Part shown: piece after piece, positions 7,402 to 14,732 of the stretch
Numbering within the stretch: the stretch's first letter is position 1
Layout of the letters: each line of letters opens with the position of its first letter
Source: CAZGCA01 sp964524145
Lineage (GTDB): Bacteria > Hydrogenedentota > CAZGCA01
Direction of reading: 5' to 3'
Assembly (NCBI GenBank): GCA_964524145.1
Contig: CAZGCA010000066.1
Span: 1 to 34,236, forward strand
Length of the DNA stretch: 34,236 nt
Translations under genes and position numbers: made by a program
The notes under the pieces: model-generated
The model's database searches: none
What the model was told of the DNA's origin: nothing
Seen by the model: the letters and a program-made list of their open reading frames with translations, nothing else

Positions 7402-7629
7402 ATGCCTAGAGGAGATGGAACAGGACCGTCAGGACAGGGTCCAGGAACCGGTCGTGGTATGGGTATGGGTCGCGGCCAAGGTCGTGGTCGCATGGGCGGA
7501 TACGCGGCGGGGCCGGGCGGTAATTGTGTCTGCCCGAGCTGTGGAAAGACCGCATCCCACCGAGTAGGTGTTCCGTGCAACCAGATCAAGTGCCCGAACT
7601 GCGGAGCAGCAATGACGCGTCAGTTGTGA
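7402..7629 (+). CDS. DUF5320-like Gly-Met-rich protein with zinc ribbon
   Basis: 75 aa. N-terminal MPRGDGTGPSGQGPGTGRGM and a GMGRGQGRGRMGG stretch place it with the DUF5320-like proteins upstream. The C-terminal half is a small zinc ribbon or rubredoxin-like knuckle with C42, C44, C47, C59, C64 and C67 (CVCPSCG and CPNCG). It may bind Zn or Fe, or a cluster. A strong ribosome-binding site (GGAGGTGAC) precedes the ATG. Its stop overlaps a possible GTG start of the FmdE gene (GTGA at 7626-7629). Confidence 0.82.
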   Translation: MPRGDGTGPSGQGPGTGRGMGMGRGQGRGRMGGYAAGPGGNCVCPSCGKTASHRVGVPCNQIKCPNCGAAMTRQL

Positions 7630-7661
7630 GCAGCTACGAATATGAGGACAGCGATCAACCG

Positions 7662-8237
7662 ATGGATGAGCAGTCTTTACCCGCAGATCTAAGGGACGCG
7701 ATAAGGTTTCACGGGCACTTGTGCCCCGGTCTGACGATTGGGTATCGGGCCGCGCGAATCGGGCTCGAGAGACTCGGCGAGCGAGCAAAGGACGAGGAGC
7801 TCATCGCTATAGTGGAGAATGATTCGTGCGCAGTCGACGCGGTCCAGTACCTGACGGGCTGTACGTTCGGCAAGGGAAACCTGTTCTTCCGGGACCACGG
7901 GAAGCAAGTGTTCACGTTTGCCAGGCGTCCTTCGGGCAAAGCGGTAAGGGTGAGCCTGAAACCGGTGGAGCAGTGGAACGTTGACAAAGAGACCGGGCCG
8001 GAACAGAATGCGCACGATGCCATGATCGAGTTGATGCTGACGGTGCCGGCGGAAGGTGTCTTCTCGATTGAAGAGAAGGAGATTGAGCTGCCCGGAACGG
8101 CCCGAATACACGAGACGCTGCGTTGTGCGACATGCGGCGAGCCCGTAATGAGCGGTCGAACGCGAACAGTGAACGGCCAAACCGTGTGCATTCCTTGCGC
8201 CGCGGAAAAGCAAGCGGGTGGGAAGGTAACGAGTTGA
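7662..8237 (+). CDS. FmdE family protein with C-terminal zinc ribbon
   Basis: 191 aa. FHGHLCPG (16-23), ENDSCAVDA (52-60) and GCTFGKGN (66-73) are the FmdE signatures, and a treble-clef/zinc-ribbon with C155, C158, C176 and C179 ends the protein. FmdE is named for its link to molybdenum formylmethanofuran dehydrogenase, and relatives lie near Mo- and Fe-S-related genes in bacteria; the cysteines probably bind metal. ATG 7662 gives the expected short N-terminus; a GTG at 7626, overlapping the previous stop, would add 12 residues. It ends TGATG with the next gene (1-nt overlap). No formylmethanofuran pathway genes are visible, so a methanogen-type role is unlikely. Confidence 0.88.
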   Translation: MDEQSLPADLRDAIRFHGHLCPGLTIGYRAARIGLERLGERAKDEELIAIVENDSCAVDAVQYLTGCTFGKGNLFFRDHGKQVFTFARRPSGKAVRVSLKPVEQWNVDKETGPEQNAHDAMIELMLTVPAEGVFSIEEKEIELPGTARIHETLRCATCGEPVMSGRTRTVNGQTVCIPCAAEKQAGGKVTS

Positions 8238-9082
8238 TGAGGATAGCAATCGCAAGCGGCAAGGGCGGCACGGGCAAGACCACCTTGGGAACTAATCTCG
8301 CAGTGACACTTGCCGCGGCCGGGCATAACGTCACGTACCTTGACTGCGACGTCGAGGAACCGAACGGTCACATATTTCTAAAGCCGAAGATCGAATGCAG
8401 CAGCACCGTCGGTGTGCCGGTGCCCCAGGTTGATGTCTCGAAGTGTACGGGCTGCGGGAAGTGCGGCGACGTGTGTCAGTACAGCGCGATAGTGTGTATC
8501 AATAAGAAGGTGCTCACGTTTCCGGAACTGTGCCACGGGTGTGGCGGGTGCATGTTGTTATGTCCGGAAAAGGCTATCATAGAAGTGCCACGTGATATTG
8601 GCGTCGTCGAAGAAGGTGATTCGAACGGGGTTTCGTTTGTTCACGGGCTGTTGGAGGTTGGTGAGGCGATGTCGCCACCGCTCATTCGGGCGGTCAAGGC
8701 GCGTGCATCGGCCGACGGCGTAACGATATTCGACGCGCCGCCCGGCACCTCGTGCCCTGTGATAGAGTCCGTCAAGGACTCGGACTTTGTCATGCTGGTG
8801 ACTGAGCCGACGCCCTTCGGTCTAAACGACCTTAAGCTAGCTGTCGAGATGGTGCGGAAACTGGGGCTTCCGTTTGGGGTCGTGATAAACCGTTCGGATG
8901 TTGGCGATGATGGCGTGGTCAGGTACTGCGAGAAAGAGGGGATCGCGATACTTCTGGAGATACCCGACGACCGCAGGATAGCGGAGGGATACTCGCGTGG
9001 CGAGATGGCAGTCGAGATTGTGCCGGAACTGCGCGCTTCTCTTCGTAGTCTCTTCGAGTCGCTGCAGGAGCGAACGAGTTGA
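8237..9082 (+). CDS. MinD/ParA-type P-loop ATPase with 2x[4Fe-4S] ferredoxin insert (first copy)
   Basis: 281 aa. The deviant Walker A SGKGGTGKTT starts at residue 7. A ferredoxin domain is inserted after the first strands, with C70/C73/C76/C80 and C99/C102/C105/C109. Walker A' follows as DAPPGTSCPV. Two such ATPases always travel together, as here with the gene at 12540; in Desulfovibrio they belong to the ORP complex and are needed for loading or assembling it. By analogy with Mrp/NBP35 they probably use ATP to build or move a metal-sulfur cluster. ATG 8237 overlaps the preceding stop, and the stop TGATG overlaps the J-domain gene. Confidence 0.92.
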   Translation: MRIAIASGKGGTGKTTLGTNLAVTLAAAGHNVTYLDCDVEEPNGHIFLKPKIECSSTVGVPVPQVDVSKCTGCGKCGDVCQYSAIVCINKKVLTFPELCHGCGGCMLLCPEKAIIEVPRDIGVVEEGDSNGVSFVHGLLEVGEAMSPPLIRAVKARASADGVTIFDAPPGTSCPVIESVKDSDFVMLVTEPTPFGLNDLKLAVEMVRKLGLPFGVVINRSDVGDDGVVRYCEKEGIAILLEIPDDRRIAEGYSRGEMAVEIVPELRASLRSLFESLQERTS

Positions 9083-9423
9083 TGGACGAGTTCGGGTTTC
9101 AGAACGAGGTACGGCGGTTGAGCGAGATGGATGCCGCGGCGCGCAATATCCTCGGTCTCGGTGCAACAGCCACAACCGAGGAGATAATGCAAGCGTATCG
9201 GCGGCTCGCTCGGGAACACCATCCCGATCGAAACCTTGGTGACGAGGACGCCCACAGGAGGTTTGTTGCCATCAACTGTGCGCGCGAGTTCCTCCTGAAA
9301 GGAACAGCCAGCGAGACGCTGTTGCAGAACGGGAACGACGACGAGACCGGAACCCATAGAGGCAAGTACAATCTGGACAACGCGTGGGGTATCTTTGCGT
9401 GGTGGAAGGAACAGTTCTTCTAG
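9082..9423 (+). CDS. J-domain (DnaJ N-terminal) small protein
   Basis: 113 aa. A J domain with the invariant HPD (HHPDR near residue 53) and the flanking helices (ILGLGATATTEEIMQAYRRL) covers about 20-72; the C-terminal third is unassigned and ends in an aromatic run. There is no G/F linker, zinc finger or substrate domain, so it is a stand-alone J-protein that should stimulate an Hsp70. The start overlaps the MinD stop (TGATG), indicating tight coupling with the cluster ATPase, comparable in principle with HscB in Fe-S assembly. The zinc-finger protein at 12211 carries DnaJ-type CxxCxGxG motifs, so the two may be separated halves of one chaperone function. Confidence 0.85.
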   Translation: MDEFGFQNEVRRLSEMDAAARNILGLGATATTEEIMQAYRRLAREHHPDRNLGDEDAHRRFVAINCAREFLLKGTASETLLQNGNDDETGTHRGKYNLDNAWGIFAWWKEQFF

Positions 9424-9447
9424 ACTGAAGAACGAAGGAAACGTGAA

Positions 9448-10455
9448 ATGCAGGATTTCTATGACTTGGCAATCATCGGGGGCGGGCCGGCAGGTCTAAC
9501 GGCAGGAATCTACGGCGCTCGATCGGGGCTAAGTGTCGCAATATTCGAGAAACAATTCCCCGGCGGCCAGGTCGTTTCGACGGACTCCATCGAAAACTTC
9601 CCTGGGATAGCGGGACCTGTGAACGGGTTTGAACTGGCCGAGCGCATGAAACGACAGGTCGAAGAGTTCGGTGCAGAAATAATTGCAGCAGAGGTCGCTG
9701 CTCTAGAGGACGCACCTGACAACGGGCACAAGCTGATAAGACTGAGCGAAGGCAGGGTCCAGTCGATGGCTGCAATAATTGCGAGCGGCGCATCGTACCG
9801 CAAGCTCGGCATACTGGGAGAGGAGAGATTCTGGGGGAAAGGCATATCGTGCTGCGCAACGTGCGACGGCGCCTTCTACCGCAACAAAAACGTGGTTGTG
9901 GTGGGTGGTGGCGACACCGCTGTGAAGGAGGCCATCTTCCTCACACGGCTTGTGAAGAAGCTTACTCTCGTGCATAGGAGAGACAGGCTTCGAGCCGACA
10001 AGGTATTGCAGGATCAGCTTTTCGCGCTGCAACCGCAAGTCGAGTTCAAATGGGATTCGGTTGCGGAGGAGATAATCGGGCGGGAAAAGGCCGAGGGCGT
10101 CGTGGTGAAGAACCTCAAGAGCGGCGCGACGGAAACGTTGTCATGCAACGGGGTATTCATCTTCGTCGGGTTCACGCCCAACAGCGAGCTCGTTCAAGAC
10201 TATCTCGAAACCGACGAGAACGGCTACATAGTCACGGATCAGGAGATGGCGACGTCTGTTGCGGGTGTCTACGCGTGCGGTGACGTTCGCAAGAAGTCGC
10301 TCAGGCAGATCGTAACCGCGTGCGGCGAAGGCGCTGCAGCAGCCTTTTCCGCACAGCACTATGTGGAGAAAAGGAAAGGAACCTTGTACGAGCAAATGTT
10401 CTCACTCTGGATGGGAGACGAAACGAAGGAGGTCACGTACCATGCCAATCTTTGA
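9448..10455 (+). CDS. trxB: Thioredoxin reductase
   Basis: 335 aa, normal length for low-molecular-weight NADPH or ferredoxin thioredoxin reductases. FAD motif GGGPAG at 11-16, redox active CATC at 136-139, second nucleotide-binding GGGDTA after it, and the C-terminal YACGDV FAD motif. It should reduce the thioredoxin encoded at 11546. The NADPH-specificity HRR-type motif is present (LVHRRDRLRA). ATG 9448 has GAAGGA upstream. The 3' end overlaps the FmdB gene by 14 nt. Presence within the metal-sulfur operon suggests that thiol reduction is part of the system. Confidence 0.93.
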   Translation: MQDFYDLAIIGGGPAGLTAGIYGARSGLSVAIFEKQFPGGQVVSTDSIENFPGIAGPVNGFELAERMKRQVEEFGAEIIAAEVAALEDAPDNGHKLIRLSEGRVQSMAAIIASGASYRKLGILGEERFWGKGISCCATCDGAFYRNKNVVVVGGGDTAVKEAIFLTRLVKKLTLVHRRDRLRADKVLQDQLFALQPQVEFKWDSVAEEIIGREKAEGVVVKNLKSGATETLSCNGVFIFVGFTPNSELVQDYLETDENGYIVTDQEMATSVAGVYACGDVRKKSLRQIVTACGEGAAAAFSAQHYVEKRKGTLYEQMFSLWMGDETKEVTYHANL

Positions 10456-10642
10456 GTACAAGTGCAACACATGCGGACATGTCACCGAGGTGCTTGAGAA
10501 GGCGGGCTCTAAGAAGAAGCACGTCTGCGAGAAATGCGGTAGCACGCAGATGGAGAAGATGCTTTCCGTGTTCAGGGCGTCAGTCCCTGCCGGCTCGACT
10601 TCAGGCAGTGGCTCGTGCCCGACGGGTACATGTTCGCTGTAG
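10442..10642 (+). CDS. FmdB-type zinc ribbon protein (first copy)
   Basis: 66 aa. MPIFEYKCNTCGHVTEVLE followed by CEKCG gives the paired CxxC knuckles of FmdB regulatory-type zinc ribbons. The tail is Ser/Gly-rich with two further cysteines (CPTGTC). The ATG at 10442 lies inside the trxB 3' end (14-nt overlap) and has AAGGAGGTCAC 6-7 nt upstream. FmdB proteins often accompany metal-enzyme genes, but the molecular function is not known. A second copy lies at 17145. Confidence 0.87.
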   Translation: MPIFEYKCNTCGHVTEVLEKAGSKKKHVCEKCGSTQMEKMLSVFRASVPAGSTSGSGSCPTGTCSL

Positions 10643-10670
10643 TGAGTGAGAAGGGCAGGAGTTTCTTGTA

Positions 10671-11549
10671 ATGGCGGCACGCGGCGCAAGGAAACCCGTA
10701 GACGTTGAGTTGCTGAAGCAGCGGGTGGCGGAACTTGAGAGGGAAATCGAAGACCTCAAGAAGCGGAAGCCCGCACACGAGTCTTCCGGGTGGTACGCGA
10801 CGCAGTTGCTCGAGCTTGAAGATGAACTCTGTTTGAAGAAGAAGGAATTGGGGTCCGTTGAACCAGCATCAGACGTTGACATAGCGGCTAACACCCACTC
10901 GTTCAAGGGGTGCAGCATAGTGTGCTGCGGCATATTGCGTCGCGAAGTTGACCATCTCGTCCGATCGGGCTTTCTCGATGCAGACCGGGTGTTGTATACG
11001 GCGCCGGGCCTCCACGAAAGACCTGAAGAACTCGAGCGCCAGCTTATCAGGCAACTGAAGAAAGCCGATGAGATTTCGGAACGCGTCATCGTGCTTTATG
11101 GAAAGCGGTGTTTCTTCGATCCACACGAGCCGTTCAAGACCGTAGAGAGCATGGTCCGGGAACATACAAGGAACGGGTCGCGGATTAACGCGGGCAACTG
11201 TATTGACATGCTCGCCAGTGAAGACGAAAGGCGGACTATAAGCGGTGGCGACAACGCTTACTGGCTGTCGCCGGGTTGGGCAGAGCACTGGAAGTACATC
11301 TTCAAGGAATGGGATGTAGGGTTGGCCAACGAGACGTTTCCCAAACACGGGAAAGCCATACTGCTCGATGCGGTCGGTTTTTTTGAAGACTACGCCGAAA
11401 ACCATCCCGAACGGGTGCTCGAGTTTTCCGACTGGATGAAGATAGGCATCGAACCCCATGAAATATCGCTCGACCGGTTGAAGGAACTTCTGATTGAGCA
11501 ACTAGGCGCCGTTGCAGGTAGGGAGCAGGCGCAGAGGAGCAACCGATGA
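10671..11549 (+). CDS. DUF1638 domain protein with N-terminal coiled coil
   Basis: 292 aa. Residues 1-62 form a charged coiled coil (VELLKQRVAELEREIEDLKK). From about 75 onward is a DUF1638-type domain, recognisable by CCGILRREVD, GLHERPEELE, RVIVLYGKRCFFD, NCIDMLA and the Trp-rich WLSPGWAEHWKYIF. DUF1638 proteins are found in methanogens and other anaerobes near corrinoid and methyltransferase genes; their function is unknown. The conserved cysteines (about C84, C85, C146, C177) may bind metal. ATG 10671 is preceded by GGGCAGGAG. The stop overlaps the next start (ATGA). Confidence 0.8.
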   Translation: MAARGARKPVDVELLKQRVAELEREIEDLKKRKPAHESSGWYATQLLELEDELCLKKKELGSVEPASDVDIAANTHSFKGCSIVCCGILRREVDHLVRSGFLDADRVLYTAPGLHERPEELERQLIRQLKKADEISERVIVLYGKRCFFDPHEPFKTVESMVREHTRNGSRINAGNCIDMLASEDERRTISGGDNAYWLSPGWAEHWKYIFKEWDVGLANETFPKHGKAILLDAVGFFEDYAENHPERVLEFSDWMKIGIEPHEISLDRLKELLIEQLGAVAGREQAQRSNR

Positions 11550-12142
11550 TGTTTTGCATTGTGGTTGCTATGGTAGTCGGCGCAGGTTTGGGGGCGCTGG
11601 TAGATTACTTCGGCAAGTGCTCGACCGGTGCACATCCTTTGACAGCGCCCCCTTTCGGCGGGGCTATCTACGGAGCACTGTTAGGACTACTGTTTCCGCT
11701 TCTGGCCGTTGGTCCACCGTCGGCCCCGATAGAGGTGTCCGAGAATATCACGCAGATCAAGACGGAACAGGAATTCAGGCAGCACGTTCTACAATCGGAT
11801 GGCTTGTGTATGGTCGAGTTTTATGGGGATTGGTGCGAGGCATGCCGACATCTGTCTCCGACGGTATCCGACATAGCTGACAACTACGTGGGCAAGGTGG
11901 ATCTCAGTGCCGTGAATGTAGATAAGCTGCCATCGCTGGCAAGGCGATACTCTGTGGTAGGTATGCCGACGGTGATTCTGTTTGAGCACGGCCGGCCTGT
12001 CGTCCAGGCGTCGGGCGTTCGGGACGAAGATACCTACCGACAGTGGATAGACACTCGTCTGACACTGAGGGAAACAAGGATGACCGAGAAAGGGAATTCT
12101 GGGGCGGGAAACGTTCACCGCGAACGGTTGGCTGAGAAATGA
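11546..12142 (+). CDS. Membrane-anchored thioredoxin (DUF6132-like N-terminus fused to thioredoxin)
   Basis: 198 aa. Two hydrophobic segments (about 3-22 and 38-56) flank KCSTGAHPLTAPP, which resembles the DUF6132 motif (C-x-TG-x-CPLT-x-NP) found as a separate small protein next to thioredoxins in anaerobes. A thioredoxin fold follows (about 70-175) with active site WCEAC (C97, C100) and cis-proline VGMPT. If the N-terminal pair of helices is a hairpin, the thioredoxin domain stays cytoplasmic, where the thioredoxin reductase encoded three genes upstream could reduce it. Both ends overlap neighbours by ATGA. Confidence 0.85.
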   Translation: MMFCIVVAMVVGAGLGALVDYFGKCSTGAHPLTAPPFGGAIYGALLGLLFPLLAVGPPSAPIEVSENITQIKTEQEFRQHVLQSDGLCMVEFYGDWCEACRHLSPTVSDIADNYVGKVDLSAVNVDKLPSLARRYSVVGMPTVILFEHGRPVVQASGVRDEDTYRQWIDTRLTLRETRMTEKGNSGAGNVHRERLAEK

Positions 12143-12210
12143 CTGAAGAAAGCGGGCCGGATATTCTGCTGGGTAACGCAAGAGATGGCAAAAGGAGGCG
12201 AGAGGAAACA

Positions 12211-12375
12211 ATGGAGGTCAACGAATGTCCGAAGTGCGAAGGTTACGGACTGCTCAATGATAACGTGACGTTGTGTGACGCTTGTGGAGCGACCGGCGTA
12301 CTTGAATTGTGCGAAGGTGACCAATGCCGTCTTACTCTGACCACTGACACCCATGGGTATGATGGTACGACATAG
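12211..12375 (+). CDS. Small DnaJ-like CxxCxGxG zinc-finger protein
   Basis: 54 aa. CPKCEGYG and CDACGATG form one DnaJ-type zinc-binding knuckle, followed by two more cysteines (CEGDQC). The ATG at 12211 is chosen because AAAAGGAGG and GAGAGG lie just upstream and the family-like sequence starts there. An alternative ATG at 12139, overlapping the previous stop (ATGA), would add 24 poorly structured residues. It may be the zinc-finger counterpart of the stand-alone J-domain protein at 9082. No terminator is evident in the 164 nt that follow. Confidence 0.65.
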   Translation: MEVNECPKCEGYGLLNDNVTLCDACGATGVLELCEGDQCRLTLTTDTHGYDGTT

Positions 12376-12539
12376 AAGTTCAGGAATGATATCACCGGGA
12401 GGGCTGATGGGCGGCCGGTACAGATGGTGAATCAGGTTACCCGCAAAGAAGTATGGGTGTGGCACACGTCGTGTCCGGGAAAGAGACAAGCGGACGGTGG
12501 AGCATCGGATTCGAAGGGTAAGGGAAACGCATGTAGACG

Positions 12540-13430
12540 ATGAAAGAACTGGTTGTAATAAGCGGCAAGGGCGGGACGGGCAAGACAAGCATAGTGGCGT
12601 GCTTTGCCGCTCTTGCAGAGAGTAAGGTACTGGCTGACTGCGATGTGGACGCGGCCGACCTGCACTTGGTGCTGGAACCGCAGGTACGGCATCGGGAGGA
12701 TTTCCGGGGAGGCAAGCAAGCGCGTGTCATTGTGGACAGATGTGTGGCGTGCGGGACGTGCGAGGAGGTGTGCCGGTTCGGTGCGGTAAGTTTTGACGGC
12801 CCGCCTGCCGACGAGGCGGCAAGGACGTTCAGGGTCGATCCCATTGCGTGTGAGGGATGTGGTGTCTGCTATCAGGTCTGCCCTGTGGAAGCTATCGAGT
12901 TCGAAGACGTTGTCAACGGCGAATGGTTCGTCTCCGAGACGCGGCACGGGCCGATGGTTCATGCGAAACTCGGTATCGCAGAGGAGAACTCCGGCAAGCT
13001 GGTGACTCTTGTGCGCAACCAGGCCAAACGGCTCGCTGAAGAACGTAATGTCGACCTGGTGATAATAGACGGATCGCCGGGAATAGGGTGCCCCGTGATC
13101 GCGTCAATCACCGGCTCGAACCTGGTCATGATCGTTACGGAACCCACGCTCTCGGGACTACACGACCTCGAGCGTGTTGCGGCTCTCGCGGCACACTTTC
13201 AAATACCCACCGTAGTCTGCATCAACAAATGTGACCTCAACGAGGAGATGTCGGAGCGGATCGTGCGCTGGTGTAGCGAAAACGGCGCGCGAGTGGTGGG
13301 AAAGATAGCGTACGACCGTGCGTTCACGGAAGCGATGGTAAACAAAGAGAGTCTTGTTGAGTACTGCAACGGCACCACAACGCAGGGTGTCAAAACGATG
13401 TGGAGCGAAACACTCGATGTGCTCCGATAG
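12540..13430 (+). CDS. MinD/ParA-type P-loop ATPase with 2x[4Fe-4S] ferredoxin insert (second copy)
   Basis: 296 aa, the partner of the ATPase at 8237. Walker A SGKGGTGKTS starts at residue 8; the ferredoxin insert has C68/C71/C74/C78 and C104/C107/C110/C114; a DGSPGIGCPV motif follows. Compared with the first copy, the two cluster motifs are separated by a longer linker and the segment after the insert (NGEWFVSETRHGPMVHAKLG) is the version typical of one member of each such pair. A heterodimer with the first copy is likely. The immediate upstream sequence lacks a strong ribosome-binding site. Confidence 0.92.
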   Translation: MKELVVISGKGGTGKTSIVACFAALAESKVLADCDVDAADLHLVLEPQVRHREDFRGGKQARVIVDRCVACGTCEEVCRFGAVSFDGPPADEAARTFRVDPIACEGCGVCYQVCPVEAIEFEDVVNGEWFVSETRHGPMVHAKLGIAEENSGKLVTLVRNQAKRLAEERNVDLVIIDGSPGIGCPVIASITGSNLVMIVTEPTLSGLHDLERVAALAAHFQIPTVVCINKCDLNEEMSERIVRWCSENGARVVGKIAYDRAFTEAMVNKESLVEYCNGTTTQGVKTMWSETLDVLR

Positions 13431-13454
13431 AAAAGAGTAAAAGGACGGACATCA

Positions 13455-14717
13455 ATGACTGAGAACACAGATCGTGAATGCGCAACAAGTGATTCGGCCG
13501 GTTGTTCTGCACAGCAGAAGCGGCCGGACGAGACCGCCGAACAGTTTATGGAACGGCAGGAACTGGCGCAGCGAATGTGCCAGATAGGACAGAAGATATT
13601 CGTACTTTCGGGCAAAGGCGGTGTTGGGAAAAGCACGGTGGCTGCGAACCTTGCCATCTCGTTGGCGCTGGCCGGCAAGCGCGTAGGTCTTCTCGACATT
13701 GATATTCACGGCCCGAGCATCCCCAAGCTGTTAGGTCTCGAAGGGACACCGATGCAGGGCAGCGAGAACAGTATTGTGCCGGTGGGCTACGGCGACACGC
13801 TCAAGGTTATGTCGATCGGGTTTCTGCTGCGCGACCGTGACGATGCGGTTATTTGGCGCGGCCCGATGAAGTACGGTGTTATCAAACAGTTTCTCAAAGA
13901 CGTCGAATGGGGCGAGCTGGATTACCTCGTGGTTGATTCGCCGCCCGGTACTGGTGACGAGCCGTTGACGGTGGCCCAACTGATCCCTGACGCGGACGGT
14001 GCGGTGATCGTCACGACACCGCAGGAGATCGCGGTCGCAGACGTACGCAAATGCATAAACTTCTGCCGCCAGCTTTCGCTGCCGATCCTGGGCGTGATCG
14101 AAAACATGAGCGGGTTCGTCTGTCCGAAGTGCGGCGAGACGGTTGACATCTTCAAGGCCGGGGGCGGCGAGGCGATGGCGCGCGATATGGGCGTACCGTT
14201 TCTCGGCAAGATACCGATCGATCCGCAGATCGTCGAGGCAAGCGACGCGGGTAAGCCTTACGTGTACCATTACGCGCGCACCGAGACCGCGATAGCGTTC
14301 GCACGCATCGTCAAACCGCTGATGGGTACGGGCGAAACGCGGAGCGAAAGTCCGGAACGGCAAGAAGGAGACGGGACGATGAGAATAGCGATACCGTTGG
14401 CGGGAGGGAGGCTGAGTCTGCATTTCGGCCACTGCGAGGAGTTTGCCTTGCTGGACGTTGACGCCGATAAGAAGGAGATCACCAACAAGGAGACCACGGC
14501 TGCGCCACCGCATGAGCCCGGCCTTCTGCCGCGGTGGCTTCACGAACAGGGGGCCAGCGTCATCATAGCGGGTGGGATGGGTTCTCGGGCGCAAGGTTTG
14601 TTCGCACAGAACGGCATACAGGTGGTTGTCGGGGCGCGGGCTGCCGAGCCTGAGCAGATCGTAATGGCGTACCTCGACGGCTCACTCGAGGCAGGTGATA
14701 ACATCTGCGATCATTAG
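13455..14717 (+). CDS. Mrp/NBP35-type ATPase fused to NifX/ORP domain (MrpORP-like)
   Basis: 420 aa. Residues about 45-290 are an Mrp/ApbC/NBP35 ATPase: Walker A GKGGVGKS (53-60), DIDIHGPS (81-88), DSPPGTGD (161-168) and the bridging CPKC (C223, C226) that holds a [4Fe-4S] cluster between subunits in this family. Residues 309-420 are a NifX/ORP domain (MRIAIPLAGG, HFGHCEEF, IIAGGMGSRAQ). The same two-domain order defines MrpORP of the Desulfovibrio ORP complex. It should assemble or insert a metal-sulfur cluster, with its own tail as scaffold or acceptor. An in-frame ATG with its own ribosome-binding site sits exactly at the domain boundary. AAGGA precedes ATG 13455. Confidence 0.93.
   Translation: MTENTDRECATSDSAGCSAQQKRPDETAEQFMERQELAQRMCQIGQKIFVLSGKGGVGKSTVAANLAISLALAGKRVGLLDIDIHGPSIPKLLGLEGTPMQGSENSIVPVGYGDTLKVMSIGFLLRDRDDAVIWRGPMKYGVIKQFLKDVEWGELDYLVVDSPPGTGDEPLTVAQLIPDADGAVIVTTPQEIAVADVRKCINFCRQLSLPILGVIENMSGFVCPKCGETVDIFKAGGGEAMARDMGVPFLGKIPIDPQIVEASDAGKPYVYHYARTETAIAFARIVKPLMGTGETRSESPERQEGDGTMRIAIPLAGGRLSLHFGHCEEFALLDVDADKKEITNKETTAAPPHEPGLLPRWLHEQGASVIIAGGMGSRAQGLFAQNGIQVVVGARAAEPEQIVMAYLDGSLEAGDNICDH
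14365..14381 (+). promoter_or_regulatory. Internal ribosome-binding site and ATG at the Mrp/NifX domain boundary
   Basis: AAGGAG (14365-14370) lies 8 nt before an in-frame ATG (14379-14381) that encodes M309 of the fused protein, the first residue of the NifX domain. Initiation here would give a free 112-aa NifX/ORP protein ending at 14717. Confidence 0.5.
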
Positions 14718-14732
14718 GCAAAGAGGACACTC

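Noticed and set aside
12424..12543. 39-codon open frame whose stop overlaps the start of the second Fd-MinD ATPase (ATGA).
   Set aside because: No ribosome-binding site and no recognisable sequence; the overlap could be chance.
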